A DNA stretch of 64,000 nt from contig NZ_JACIDA010000002.1 of the NCBI RefSeq assembly GCF_014196125.1, positions 961,877-1,025,876 on the forward strand, in the 5' to 3' direction. This document shows positions 42,721 through 51,396 of the stretch, piece after piece. The position numbers and the translations under genes were made by a program. The notes under the pieces were generated by a model, which saw only the letters and a list, made by a program, of their open reading frames with translations, was not told the origin of the DNA and did no database searches. This DNA is from Brevundimonas mediterranea. GTDB taxonomy: Bacteria; Pseudomonadota; Alphaproteobacteria; Caulobacterales; Caulobacteraceae. Position 1 is the first letter of the stretch, and each line of letters starts with the position of its first letter.

Positions 42721-43028
42721 GGCTTCTTCAGGGCCTCAGCCATGGCGCGAACGGCCGCCCAGGCCTTATCGTCCAGCTTACCGTCAAACTCTCGATAGAA
42801 CTGAAGGGCAGGTGCCTTGTCCGCAGGTTCGCTCTCATCAGACAGGAACGCCACAGTCACCTTGTAATAGTCCGCCAGCCCCCTGAGCAGGTCCAGGCTC
42901 GGGTTGGTGCTGTCGCCGCGTTCAAGCTGCCAGATGTGAGCCTTGGACACGCCGACGCCGTCAGCGACCTGCTGGAGTGATTGCCCGCGTCTGACCCGCA
43001 GGTCCTTGAGCTTGGTGGCCAAAGACAT
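42717..43028 (-). CDS. XRE-family repressor paired with ImmA
   Basis: A 103-residue protein with a clean HTH_3 domain at residues 6-60 (KLKDLRVRRGQSLQQVADGVG, HIWQLERGDSTNPS). The C-terminal helices may hold the cleavage site for the peptidase. It is divergent from the gene at 43151. The ATCATACG-type sites at about 43056 and 43108, one covering the opposing -10, suggest it represses both directions. Confidence 0.87.
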   Translation of the reverse strand: MSLATKLKDLRVRRGQSLQQVADGVGVSKAHIWQLERGDSTNPSLDLLRGLADYYKVTVAFLSDESEPADKAPALQFYREFDGKLDDKAWAAVRAMAEALKKP

Positions 43029-43080
43029 TCGGTCCCTCGGAAACGCCGTACAGATAAATCATACGCGCCGGAAGACGGTG

Positions 43081-43109
43081 TTGACAAGCGTATCGTCGTA
43101 AACTATATC
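43081..43109 (+). promoter_or_regulatory. Strong sigma-70-type promoter with overlapping repressor-like sites
   Basis: TTGACA at 43081-43086 and TATATC at 43104-43109 are 17 bases apart. ATCGT (43092) and ACGAT (43111) form an inverted pair over the spacer and -10. ATCATACG is present twice in the 120-base intergenic stretch. It drives the gene at 43151. Confidence 0.65.
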
Positions 43110-43150
43110 ATACGATGCGTTCATCGAGAGCGAGAAAGGAGGTGAAGGAA

Positions 43151-43372
43151 ATGGGCAAGAACCAACATGTCGTCCCCCACGCCAATGGCTGGGCCGTTCG
43201 TGGTGCGGGCAATGCGCGCGCAACCACGGTGCATCAGACACAGGCTGAAGCGATCTCTCAGGCACGAGGAATCGCTCAAAACCAGCAGAGCGAACTGCTG
43301 ATCCACGGTCGCAACGGTCAGATCCGCGAGCGTGACAGCTTCGGAAACGACCCCTACCCGCCGAAAGGCTGA
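43151..43372 (+). CDS. DUF2188-family small protein
   Basis: A 73-residue protein from the ATG at 43151, with an ideal AAAGGAGGTGA site 5-15 bases upstream; the frame is open further upstream but this site decides the start. The pattern KNQHVVPHANGWAVRG, ATTVHQTQAEAISQARG and ELLIHGRNGQIRERDSFGND is that of DUF2188 proteins. Function is unknown. The strong promoter and terminator around it suggest high, regulated expression under the XRE repressor. Confidence 0.82.
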   Translation: MGKNQHVVPHANGWAVRGAGNARATTVHQTQAEAISQARGIAQNQQSELLIHGRNGQIRERDSFGNDPYPPKG

Positions 43373-43376
43373 ACCT

Positions 43377-43410
43377 CGAAAGGCCGCGTCATCCATGACG
43401 CGGCCTTTCG
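43377..43410. terminator. Hairpin, perfect 15-base stem
   Basis: CGAAAGGCCGCGTCA and TGACGCGGCCTTTCG flank a TCCA loop directly after the DUF2188 gene. There is only a weak T-run on either side, so it may work in both directions or as an attenuating structure. Confidence 0.65.
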
Positions 43411-43429
43411 TTCATCAGGAGTACTCCCA

Positions 43430-43690
43430 ATGCGCTTCGAAGGCGCCATCGTTCGCGAACAAGGCATCGTCTTCGCCATCGTCGTGGTGAAGCGGCACAT
43501 CCTCGACAACAACGCGGAGGCCACCCGGGTGGCGCACAGCTTCCAGCCCGCCTTTCCCGGTCTGCCCGTGGTGCTGATGGCGCAGAACCACCGGGGCGCG
43601 GCGACCTATTTCGGCCGGCCCGACATCGCGCGTTTCCTGTCTCGCGTCCCCGTCAGCGCCATTCCCTGGCGTGAATACACTCTGAACTGA
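43430..43690 (+). CDS. Small hypothetical protein
   Basis: An 86-residue protein with AGGAG 10 bases before its ATG. It reads MRFEGAIVREQGIVFAIVVV, then HSFQPAFPGLPVVLMAQNHRG and a Trp-containing end. It looks like a small alpha/beta protein of the kind found in alphaproteobacterial mobile elements. Function unknown. It follows the hairpin and precedes another small gene by 7 bases. Confidence 0.55.
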   Translation: MRFEGAIVREQGIVFAIVVVKRHILDNNAEATRVAHSFQPAFPGLPVVLMAQNHRGAATYFGRPDIARFLSRVPVSAIPWREYTLN

Positions 43691-43697
43691 GGTCCCC

Positions 43698-43868
43698 ATG
43701 ATGAAGCTCCGTAGAATCCGCCCGCCACGGCCGCCCAAGCCCGTCGATCGTGTGCAGAACATGCGAACGATCCGGCCCTTGGGGAAAACCAAATGGGTCC
43801 GCGCCCATTGGCGCTGGGACTACGATCGTCACGCCTGGGAGTGGGTGCTCGGACATTGGTCGAAGTAG
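43698..43868 (+). CDS. Very small basic Trp-rich protein
   Basis: A 56-residue frame with ATGs at 43698 and 43701. It is very basic at the start (KLRRIRPPRPPKPVDR) and has Trp-His repeats at the end (WVRAHWRWDYDRH, then WEWVLGHWSK). The spacing to the upstream gene is 7 bases. The sequence character is distinct enough to think it is made. No family is known to me. Confidence 0.45.
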   Translation: MMKLRRIRPPRPPKPVDRVQNMRTIRPLGKTKWVRAHWRWDYDRHAWEWVLGHWSK

Positions 43869-43937
43869 GGGCGCGGGCCCAGCATCCGACGCGCCGCCGC
43901 AGGGGTCGAATACCGCCCCGCCAATGGAGAAGCCGAA

Positions 43938-44408
43938 ATGGACGGCCATAACTTCGAGAGGCTCAGGGCTCACATCCTGCCTCTGTCGCTATCGCAGGAC
44001 TTCGACGTTGCGAGGCGAGAGTGGGGGCTTGTCGCGGTGGAAATCAGCGACGAGTGGGACCACTGTCCGTGCGGCCAGGACATCAAGGAGCATTGCTACA
44101 TCCGCAATCGGATGACCGACCGCGAGACCTATGTCGGCAATGTCTGCATTAACCGCTTCATCCAGATCGACACCGGCAACCTGTTCGACGGGTTGAAGCG
44201 GATCGCGAAAGATCCCACGGCGAATGCGAACAGCGATCTGATCGAACATGCGATGCGCATGGGATATCTCTACGGCGAGAAGGAATACACCTTCCTCAAA
44301 AAGACAGTACGCAAGCGTATCCTGTCGGAGGAGCAACTGGCCTGGAAGGTCAAGATCAACCGACGCATCATCGCTCAAACCGTCGTTGTGAAGCGTACAG
44401 TCCGATAA
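43938..44408 (+). CDS. Conserved hypothetical protein with CPCG motif
   Basis: A 156-residue protein with the block EWDHCPCGQDIKEHCYIRN, then VGNVCINRFIQID, a possible zinc-binding arrangement of four Cys. This block is common in small uncharacterised proteins of phages and integrative elements. The C-terminus is basic (KKTVRKRILSEEQLAWKVK). Function unknown. Confidence 0.6.
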   Translation: MDGHNFERLRAHILPLSLSQDFDVARREWGLVAVEISDEWDHCPCGQDIKEHCYIRNRMTDRETYVGNVCINRFIQIDTGNLFDGLKRIAKDPTANANSDLIEHAMRMGYLYGEKEYTFLKKTVRKRILSEEQLAWKVKINRRIIAQTVVVKRTVR

Positions 44409-44501
44409 CTCCCTGTGCGTAATTCCGGGCTTTCGGGCTTAAAGAAACGGCGCACCCCAAGGAGGGTCCCGCACGGCAAATCCTTCAGTCGCGTCGCGTG
44501 T

Positions 44502-45164
44502 TTAGGGGCGTATTGCGATAAGCCCGGTGACCCGCTCCACCTTGCCCAGCCAGTTCGCCGCCTCTGCCCGCCTGTACTCCACCAGTTCCCGGATCGAGGC
44601 ATAATCGTTCGGAAGGTTGCGGGCGAAGATCGGCTCATGATGGGCGATCCGGTTCCGGAACTTCCGAATCCTCTCAAGGTCGAGGAATATCTGCGCGCGC
44701 GCTTGCGCCACCGTCAGACCCGCAGGGATTCCAGGAAGGACGGTGCGCAGATGCGCGTCCCAGATCCGGCTGTCCTGTCCCTGAGTGAACACCTTTTCCC
44801 AGAACGCGAAATTGAGCTCTGAGACGACCTTGCCCACAGTTGGCTGACGCCCGGCGACCGTCCGAAGATTGCGCTGGGGATCGTAGTCTGTCTGCCGCCT
44901 AGGAACGGGCAGGCTCCTGATGAAACCGTTCACCCAAGGCCAGTTGGCGCCATGGACCGCCTCGATGGCGTCCCCCGCCGCGTTGCGGATGGCCACCTCG
45001 CACAGGTGAAGCGGCACCATAAAGGCTGCGGAGACTTCCATATTCCAAGCGTAAAGTTCCAACGCCTGGTCGACATGCCCCTGCTTGGCCTGCAGATAGG
45101 TCGCAAAACGGGGTGCCGATATGACGTCCGGCAGATCCGTTATTTCCTGCGGCGTGAAAGGCAT
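44502..45164 (-). CDS. Abi-like protein (Abi_2/HEPN-type)
   Basis: A 220-residue protein with the layout of the Abi-like family: APRFATYLQAKQGHVDQALELY at the start, HLCEVAIRNAAGDAI in the middle and IRKFRNRIAHHEPIF near residue 170. RNRIAH fits the Rx4-6H HEPN motif, which in related proteins cuts RNA during abortive infection. It stands alone on the minus strand just upstream of the Gabija-like operon, from which it is divergent. A phage-defence role is inferred. Confidence 0.78.
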   Translation of the reverse strand: MPFTPQEITDLPDVISAPRFATYLQAKQGHVDQALELYAWNMEVSAAFMVPLHLCEVAIRNAAGDAIEAVHGANWPWVNGFIRSLPVPRRQTDYDPQRNLRTVAGRQPTVGKVVSELNFAFWEKVFTQGQDSRIWDAHLRTVLPGIPAGLTVAQARAQIFLDLERIRKFRNRIAHHEPIFARNLPNDYASIRELVEYRRAEAANWLGKVERVTGLIAIRP

Positions 45165-45316
45165 TACGCTAACGTAGGCGGCAATGATCGGGGTTGTCGA
45201 CGGAGTGACGGACTTTCACTTTCGAGTTGACACTTTCGCTCTAAAACCCCATCTGTTCGCCACTGGCTTTGAGACATGCGGGCGAAAGCCTCCCCTCATC
45301 GTCGATGGAATACGGA

Positions 45317-45347
45317 AAGCCCGCCAGAGATGGCGGGCTTTTTTTTT
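45317..45347 (+). terminator. Rho-independent terminator before the Gabija-like operon
   Basis: AAGCCCGCCA and TGGCGGGCTT flank a GAGA loop, followed by a run of T (45339-45347). It ends rightward transcription about 190 bases before the OLD gene start. No protein gene ends here, so it may end a small RNA or leader starting near 45190-45250. Confidence 0.8.
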
Positions 45348-45539
45348 GATCGACGTGGCTTGGCGTGTGGTTCCGGTGAGGGCACCCAGAAAAGCTGGTC
45401 GGGTGGAGGTCGTCCACGCCATCACGTCACAGGCCAATGGCTCAGGATCACCCCTTGTCGGGCCTGGCAAGGGCGGCCAGAACAAGCCACAGGCAAAGGT
45501 TGCGGCACCTCAGCCCGTCGCGTCCAGGGGAGTGGCGTC

Positions 45540-47531
45540 TTGCACATCGAACGACTCGAAATTTCCGGCTTCCGATGCTTCGGACCAAACCCTATCCCGA
45601 TCTATCTCGATGAAGGACTGACCGCCTTCGTCGGGGTGAACGGTGCAGGGAAGACCGCCGTTATGCTTGCGCTTCAGCGGCTCTTCGGTGTTACGCCGGA
45701 CCAACGGAGGCTTCGGCGACAAGACTTTCATGTCCCGGCTGCGGAAGTGAATCCGCCCAACGAGCGCCGGTTCACCATAGAGGCGGTTCTGGCCTTTCCG
45801 GAGCTCGACGATCCGCTTGCGGACGCGTCCGCCGTTCCTGAGTTCTTCTCTCAGATGGCCACGGACGACAGCGGAAGAATGAAATGTCGCTTGAGGATGG
45901 AGGGGATTTGGACGGATGACGGCTCCATCGATGGGGCAATCGAACACACCTATCGCGCCGTTCGGACGATGGGCGCCTTTACGGACGCTGAGTGTTCGGA
46001 CCTGAAACCCAAGGATAGAGCCAGAATCCAGCTCATCTATGTACCGGCCTCGCGCGACGGCATCTCGCAGGTGACGGCCTTTTTGCGTGGACGCTTGTGG
46101 CGGGCAATCAGCTGGTCGGAAGGCACGCGGACCACGTTCGCTTCGGCGGGCTCCGCCCTGAACAACGCGTTCTCCGGCGAGCCGGCGGTAGACGCCGTGG
46201 TCGCAGCAGTCACCAGGCGATGGCAGCAGGTCCACACCGCAGGCACGGACTCCACGCCAGTGTTTCGGCCTATCGATCTCCGGTTCGAACAATTCATCCG
46301 CAAGGCTGAGGTCTTGTTCCGCCCCGACGAGACAGGGCGCGAACGTGGTCTCGATGAGTTGAGTGACGGCCAGCGATCTCTGTTCCACCTCGCCATGACC
46401 GCGGCGACGCTCGACGTAGAATCGAACCTGGCGACGGATCCCAGCCCTGATGGATTTCAGTCCGGCGGCATCAGCGTTCCCGCCTTGACCCTGATCGCCG
46501 TCGAAGAGCCAGAAAACAACCTCGCGCCGTTCTACCTCTCCCGTATCGTCCGACAGATCCAGGAACTGACCGCAGGGTCACGGGCTCAAGCCATGCTCTC
46601 GAGCCATTCGCCAAGCATTCTGGCGCGGGTGAAGCCCGAGCAGGTCCGTCATTTCCGCCTCGACCCGAAAACCCGCGCCTGCCGCGTGAGAGGGATCCGA
46701 TTGCCTCCGATCGCGGACGAGGCTTCGAAATTCGTTCGCGAGGCTGTGCGAACCTACCCCGAGCTCTATTTTGCCCGTTTCGTGATCCTCGGCGAAGGTG
46801 CCTCCGAAGAGGTGGTGCTCCCGCGCCTCGCCGAGGCCCTTGGCCTGGACATCGATCGGTCTTTCGTGGCGGTGGTTCCCCTTGGGGGCCGCCACGTCAA
46901 TCACCTGTGGCGGCTGCTTGTCGATCTGGACATTCCGCACGCGACTCTTCTGGATCTGGATTACGGTCGTGCGGGCGGCGGCTGGGGGCGCATCAAGACC
47001 GCCTGCGCGCAACTGATGGAAAATGGCGTTCGGCCTGACCAACTTTTCCAAACCCCGAGCCCGGCGGGTCCTGCTGCCGACCTGGCGGCCTTCGACACCT
47101 TCGCCGCCGCCAACTGGACAGACATTCAGACATGGGCGCGATCTCTTCGAAGGTTCAACGTCTTCTTCTGTGAGCCGCTGGATTTGGACTACTCGATGCT
47201 GATGGCATTGCAGGCCGCCTATTCGGCTCCAGAGCCGGGGCGGTCCGGACCGTCCCCGGCCGGGGAACCGCGAGACGCCGTGTTGGGCGACCGCGGCATT
47301 CACGCCCTCTACGACTCTAGCCAGGATAGCCTGCTGCGTTGGTATCGTTACCTCTTTCTGGGGCGAGGCAAGCCAAGCACGCATGTTCGGGTTCTGAGCG
47401 GTCTCGACAGTCCGGCCCTCGCGTCGGCGGCTCCCGAGGAACTGAAGGCCTTGCTCGGCTCCGTCGCGGCCCAGCTCGATCCCCCGCCGCCGGCTGCGCC
47501 CGGGGCTCTGACTATATCGCCAACATCATGA
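45540..47531 (+). CDS. gajA: GajA-like OLD-family ATPase/TOPRIM nuclease
   Basis: A 663-residue protein from TTG 45540 (LHIERLEISGFRCFG is the usual OLD start), with GGGGAG eight bases upstream. The frame is open much further, but this start fits. ATPase motifs are Walker A GVNGAGKT near residue 32, the signature LSDGQRSLFHLAM and LIAVEEPENNL. The TOPRIM part has ILGEGASEE near 418 and LLDLDYGR near 470. In Gabija, GajA nicks DNA when nucleotide pools fall. Together with the downstream UvrD-like gene it makes a class 2 OLD operon. Confidence 0.85.
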   Translation: MHIERLEISGFRCFGPNPIPIYLDEGLTAFVGVNGAGKTAVMLALQRLFGVTPDQRRLRRQDFHVPAAEVNPPNERRFTIEAVLAFPELDDPLADASAVPEFFSQMATDDSGRMKCRLRMEGIWTDDGSIDGAIEHTYRAVRTMGAFTDAECSDLKPKDRARIQLIYVPASRDGISQVTAFLRGRLWRAISWSEGTRTTFASAGSALNNAFSGEPAVDAVVAAVTRRWQQVHTAGTDSTPVFRPIDLRFEQFIRKAEVLFRPDETGRERGLDELSDGQRSLFHLAMTAATLDVESNLATDPSPDGFQSGGISVPALTLIAVEEPENNLAPFYLSRIVRQIQELTAGSRAQAMLSSHSPSILARVKPEQVRHFRLDPKTRACRVRGIRLPPIADEASKFVREAVRTYPELYFARFVILGEGASEEVVLPRLAEALGLDIDRSFVAVVPLGGRHVNHLWRLLVDLDIPHATLLDLDYGRAGGGWGRIKTACAQLMENGVRPDQLFQTPSPAGPAADLAAFDTFAAANWTDIQTWARSLRRFNVFFCEPLDLDYSMLMALQAAYSAPEPGRSGPSPAGEPRDAVLGDRGIHALYDSSQDSLLRWYRYLFLGRGKPSTHVRVLSGLDSPALASAAPEELKALLGSVAAQLDPPPPAAPGALTISPTS

Positions 47532-49417
47532 CGTTACGGTTCATCGCGCCCGACGACTGGAGGCCGCGCGGAATCGATGCCCTCGAACCGGCCGCCTGGA
47601 CCGCGCTCCGCCACCCGGGATCGACCTCCGTGGTCGCAGGCCCGGGGGCGGGAAAGACAGAGTTCCTGGCCCAGAAGGCGACCTATCTGCTGGAAACAGG
47701 CCTGTGCCGCCCGCCTTTCCAGATCCTGGCCATTTCCTTCAAGGGCGATGCCGCCGGCAATCTGGCGGACCGCGTCAGACAGCGATGCCCTGCGGAGTTT
47801 TCGGATCGGTTCACGTCGATCACTTTCGACGCCTTCACCAAGAACCTGGTCGACAGATTTCACACCGCAATTCCAGCCGAATGGCGCCCGACGAAGCCCT
47901 ACGAGATTGCCTTCTGGGATTACAAATCGACCAACTATTGGCTCACTCGAGCACGGCTTGCGGCGCCAGATCCATGGAAGGCCGAAATCGAGGAGATCGG
48001 TCCTTCGAGTTTCGAGGGTCGCACGGTGGGGGCCAGACGCATGCTCGTTCCCCACCCGGAACCGCGATCCGGGGCTGAGTTTGCGACGGCACGGTGGTGG
48101 TCGGAGCAACGGGGTGCGGGAGATCCATCCAACCTGACTTTCGTCACGTTGAACCGCATGGCCGAGTTGCTTCTGAGATCAAATCCTCAGATCGCGAACG
48201 CACTCCGCGCCACCTATCCCTTCATCTTCGTCGACGAGTTTCAGGACACCACCTTCGCCCAGTATGATTTCCTCTATTCGGTCTTCAGGGGCAGCAGCGC
48301 CGTCATCACGGGTGTCGGAGACGACAAACAAAGGATCATGGGCTGGGCCGGCGCGAGACCCGATGCCTTTGCCCGATTGGAAGCAGACTTCCATGCTCTG
48401 CGGGTGCCCCTCCTCTTCAACTTTCGTTCTTCACCGGATCTCGTCGCCATCCAGCATGTCGTCGCACGCGTCCTCGACCCATCGTCGCCACAGGTCTTGG
48501 CCAAGACAGGCAAGCTTATCGACGGCGACGTGGCCCAGATTTGGAACAGCCCGACATGCGCTCAAGAAACGCGCCATCTCGCGACGTGGTTGGCTAGCGA
48601 CATGACGCGGAGAGGACGTCGCCCACGCGACTATGCGATCCTCGTCAAGCAGAAGGCGGAGGCGGTGGACACCGAACTCCGCGCGCCGATGGCCGCGAGC
48701 GGCTTGCGTATTCGCAACGAAAGCGCGCTGGTCGGCAAAGTCCCGCTTCAGGACCTGCTGTCAGACAGCCTCTGCCGACTCGTCGTCGCTGCGCTGAGGC
48801 TCGGATCTGTCCAGCGTTCGCCTAAGGCCTGGCAGTATCTATCCGCCGCTGTCTCGGCGCTGAGAGCGATCCCGCCCGGCGACGATGCTGCGGACGCCCG
48901 GGCTGAAGCCGCTCTGTCCCGTTTTCTGGCCGGGCTTAGGAAAGACATGACTGAAACCGCGCCCTCGGCGGAGGCGGCGGTTAACATCGCAGAGGCCGTG
49001 TTGACCTTCCTCGATCCCGCGGCCGTTCAAAGAACCTATGTTGAATATGGAGCAGGCAATCTTCTCGAGATCGTCGTTGAAGGGCTCCTGCAGCACCTGA
49101 TGGCATCGGCTACTGGGGTATCGACCTGGTCCGAGTGCTTGGATGCCTTCGAAGGTCTCGATCAGATACCTCTGATGACCGTGCATAAGAGCAAGGGGCT
49201 TGAGTACGACACGATCGTCTTCATGGGGCTCGACGACCAAGCTTGGTGGGCGCACAAACCCGGCGACAAAGAGGGCCTCGCCGCGTTTTTCGTCGCTCTC
49301 TCCCGAGCGAAGCAGCGGGCCATCTTTGCGTTCTGCCAGCAACGTGGCCAACGATCAAAGGTAGCCGAGCTCTACGCGCTCCTAGGGCAGGCTGGCGTTC
49401 CGGAAATCGCCATCTAG
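47528..49417 (+). CDS. gajB: GajB-like UvrD/Rep-family helicase
   Basis: A 629-residue superfamily 1A helicase. Motif I is VVAGPGAGKTEFLAQ, motif II is FIFVDEFQDTTFAQYDF, motif III is GVGDDKQRIMGWAGA and later motifs include VHKSKGLEYDTIVFMGL and VALSRAKQRA. It overlaps the OLD gene as ATGA (47528-47531). In Gabija the GajB helicase senses DNA ends made by GajA and consumes (d)ATP/(d)GTP. The protein is longer than the type GajB of about 494 residues, which leaves room for a relative of the canonical system. Confidence 0.85.
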   Translation: MTLRFIAPDDWRPRGIDALEPAAWTALRHPGSTSVVAGPGAGKTEFLAQKATYLLETGLCRPPFQILAISFKGDAAGNLADRVRQRCPAEFSDRFTSITFDAFTKNLVDRFHTAIPAEWRPTKPYEIAFWDYKSTNYWLTRARLAAPDPWKAEIEEIGPSSFEGRTVGARRMLVPHPEPRSGAEFATARWWSEQRGAGDPSNLTFVTLNRMAELLLRSNPQIANALRATYPFIFVDEFQDTTFAQYDFLYSVFRGSSAVITGVGDDKQRIMGWAGARPDAFARLEADFHALRVPLLFNFRSSPDLVAIQHVVARVLDPSSPQVLAKTGKLIDGDVAQIWNSPTCAQETRHLATWLASDMTRRGRRPRDYAILVKQKAEAVDTELRAPMAASGLRIRNESALVGKVPLQDLLSDSLCRLVVAALRLGSVQRSPKAWQYLSAAVSALRAIPPGDDAADARAEAALSRFLAGLRKDMTETAPSAEAAVNIAEAVLTFLDPAAVQRTYVEYGAGNLLEIVVEGLLQHLMASATGVSTWSECLDAFEGLDQIPLMTVHKSKGLEYDTIVFMGLDDQAWWAHKPGDKEGLAAFFVALSRAKQRAIFAFCQQRGQRSKVAELYALLGQAGVPEIAI

Positions 49418-49511
49418 ACCCGACGCGCAGACGCCTAAACGACCGTTTTGTCAGTTGCTCATACCGTCCGAACCTCGGAGTCTGTGAGCATGCTGCGGTC
49501 TGGCGCTATTG

Positions 49512-50435
49512 TCAGACTGATTGCGGCCAAGTCTGTCGAAGCCGTTCGACCATGTCCGCGCGCCGGGCGGGCTCCAGGCGGTCGAGGTTTAACTGCTTCC
49601 AGCGCACGGCGGGGAGGTCGGCGGCGTCGGGCAGGCCGATGAGGTCCCAGTCGGGCGCGCCGGCCTTGAACCCGATCAGGAAGGTGCGGTGCGCCTCCGG
49701 CATATCGTCGACGATGGCAGTGATCAGGGCGGCGCGCGCCGCGATGAGGTCCTCAAGGTCCACTGGGTCTTCGGTCATCCCATCGAAGCCGCGTTCGAAC
49801 TCCTGGGTCAGATCCTTGGGATTGGCGCGGAGCACCTCGGCCATGGGCCGGTGGTGGCTGGCCAAATAGATCACAAAGGCCTGTCGCAGTGCCGGCGTGA
49901 TCCCCTCGTTGGCCAGAAGGTCGCGCACATCGAACAGGTCGCGGGGATGCTGGCGGTCCAGCGCCGCCATGATCTTGCCGGCATAGAGATCCGCGTGGGA
50001 AACCATCCGGGCCTCCGCATAGCCGAAGCGCTCTTCCACTGCCGCTGAAACCGGACGGACCTCGGGCTCGAACACCACGCCGCGCAGGACCGGCGTCACC
50101 TCCACCTTGATCACCGCGCCGTCCGCGCGGACGAGCAGCTTGTCGATCACGGGCTGGGCTCCACCCTTGCCGCGCACGACGACCGATCCCGGCAGGGCGT
50201 GTTCGATGGCGTCAGCGATCCGCCTCAAGGCCGCGTCGATTGCGGCGAGCGATGTGTCCCGATCCTCAACCGGCAGATAGGTCAGGTCGATATCCACCGA
50301 CAGCCGCGGCAGATCACGGACGAACAGATTGATCGCCGTGCCGCCCTTAAGGGCGAAGACAGGTTCCTGGAACACGAGGGGGAGGGTTTGGACGAGGAGG
50401 CGGACCTGCCGGGCGTAGACGTCACTGACCGGCAT
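49512..50435 (-). CDS. abiEii: AbiEii-type nucleotidyltransferase toxin
   Basis: A 307-residue protein from the ATG at 50435. It has the family motifs FALKGGTAINLFVRDLPRLS with VDIDLTYLPVEDRD, the nucleotidyltransferase GG/DxD site, then VSHADLYAGKIMAALDRQHPRD. AbiEii enzymes stop growth by transferring nucleotides to tRNA during phage infection. The start overlaps the antitoxin stop by 14 bases, so the two are translated together. Confidence 0.9.
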   Translation of the reverse strand: MPVSDVYARQVRLLVQTLPLVFQEPVFALKGGTAINLFVRDLPRLSVDIDLTYLPVEDRDTSLAAIDAALRRIADAIEHALPGSVVVRGKGGAQPVIDKLLVRADGAVIKVEVTPVLRGVVFEPEVRPVSAAVEERFGYAEARMVSHADLYAGKIMAALDRQHPRDLFDVRDLLANEGITPALRQAFVIYLASHHRPMAEVLRANPKDLTQEFERGFDGMTEDPVDLEDLIAARAALITAIVDDMPEAHRTFLIGFKAGAPDWDLIGLPDAADLPAVRWKQLNLDRLEPARRADMVERLRQTWPQSV

Positions 50436-51264
50436 CGAGCGACCTCGGCACGGTGATCTTGTAGGTCGGGTCCAGTCTGCCGCCCTTGGCGAGCACGCGG
50501 TTGCCGCTGCCCAGATCGATGGTGTTACGGTCCAGGGCTTTAAGCCACGCATGAGCGTGCCGATCGGCGAAATAGAAGAACAGGCGTTTGACCTTCACGC
50601 TCACGCAATCCTCGAGCAGGCGCTGCAGCCGTCGCGGGCTGAGGGTGGCCAGGGCGCCCATCAGCTGATCCACTTGGTCGAAGCTCTCATGATCGGGGAG
50701 TTCGTCCAGAAGTTCGAGGATGGCGCGCTCGGGCGTCGACTGGCGCAAGGGCCATTGCCAGTGGCCCAGGGGGGTGTCCACCACTGCGGCGCGGGCCCAG
50801 TCCGCCAGGAGGCCGGTCTGGCTGGAGTCCTCGCCGAGCCGGGCGACCTCGAAGTATCGGGCGCTGCTGAACAGCTTCTGCGACGGATGATATTTGAACG
50901 CGACATCCAGAGGCAGGTCGGCCAGCCAGGTCGGCGGGGTTTCGTCGCCGTAGAGATGAACCTCCTTGCGGGTGGCAGGAAGGTAGTGGGCGTAGCCCTG
51001 GAGCTCGAGCGCGGTGCGTCCTCCCACGACGACGGAATAGTCGAGCAGGGCCTGGAGCGACAGCACGGCGACCGGCCAGTCGAGGGTTCCGCGCGGACGT
51101 CGATAAACGCGGCGCGCCGTGCGTTCCAGGCGCCCCGAAGCGACGTATTTGGCCCTCAGCGAGTTGGGATAGCCGTTCTCATTCATCCAGCCGGAATCGA
51201 CCAGGAGGCCTTCCGGGAGGATACGTTCGAGCTTGTTTAGCTTTCCCAGCATTTGAACACTCAT
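50422..51264 (-). CDS. abiEi: AbiEi-type antitoxin
   Basis: A 280-residue protein with an N-terminal winged helix (LGKLNKLERILPEGLLVDS, then AKYVASGRLERTARRVYRR) and the AbiEi C-terminal antitoxin domain (SLQALLDYSVVVGGRTAL, LELQGYAHYLP). It neutralises AbiEii and represses its own promoter. An inverted pair AATATG/CATATT at 51273-51296 just upstream is the likely operator. Confidence 0.9.
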   Translation of the reverse strand: MSVQMLGKLNKLERILPEGLLVDSGWMNENGYPNSLRAKYVASGRLERTARRVYRRPRGTLDWPVAVLSLQALLDYSVVVGGRTALELQGYAHYLPATRKEVHLYGDETPPTWLADLPLDVAFKYHPSQKLFSSARYFEVARLGEDSSQTGLLADWARAAVVDTPLGHWQWPLRQSTPERAILELLDELPDHESFDQVDQLMGALATLSPRRLQRLLEDCVSVKVKRLFFYFADRHAHAWLKALDRNTIDLGSGNRVLAKGGRLDPTYKITVPRSLDAGQ

Positions 51265-51272
51265 AGTGTCCT

Positions 51273-51296
51273 AATATGAAGATTGTCAAACATATT
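51273..51296. promoter_or_regulatory. Probable AbiEi operator
   Basis: AATATG and CATATT are separated by 12 bases and lie 9-32 bases before the AbiEi start in an AT-rich patch. AbiEi proteins bind such inverted repeats at their own promoter. Confidence 0.55.
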
Positions 51297-51396
51297 GGTT
51301 TGCCATTCTTGAAATTGGAACGCCGTGAGTGTCTTACTGCGCTCAAAGTCAAACCATGCATGGTGCGGGATTGATACCAGCAAGTCGCCCCGAGTT

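Noticed and set aside
45183..45316. Defined small RNA gene before the terminator
   Set aside because: A terminator is clear but no well-spaced promoter is. Kept only as a possibility in the Gabija finding.
45540..49417. PARIS or retron-linked OLD system
   Set aside because: The partner is a full UvrD-type helicase, not AriB or a reverse transcriptase, so a Gabija-type pair fits better.
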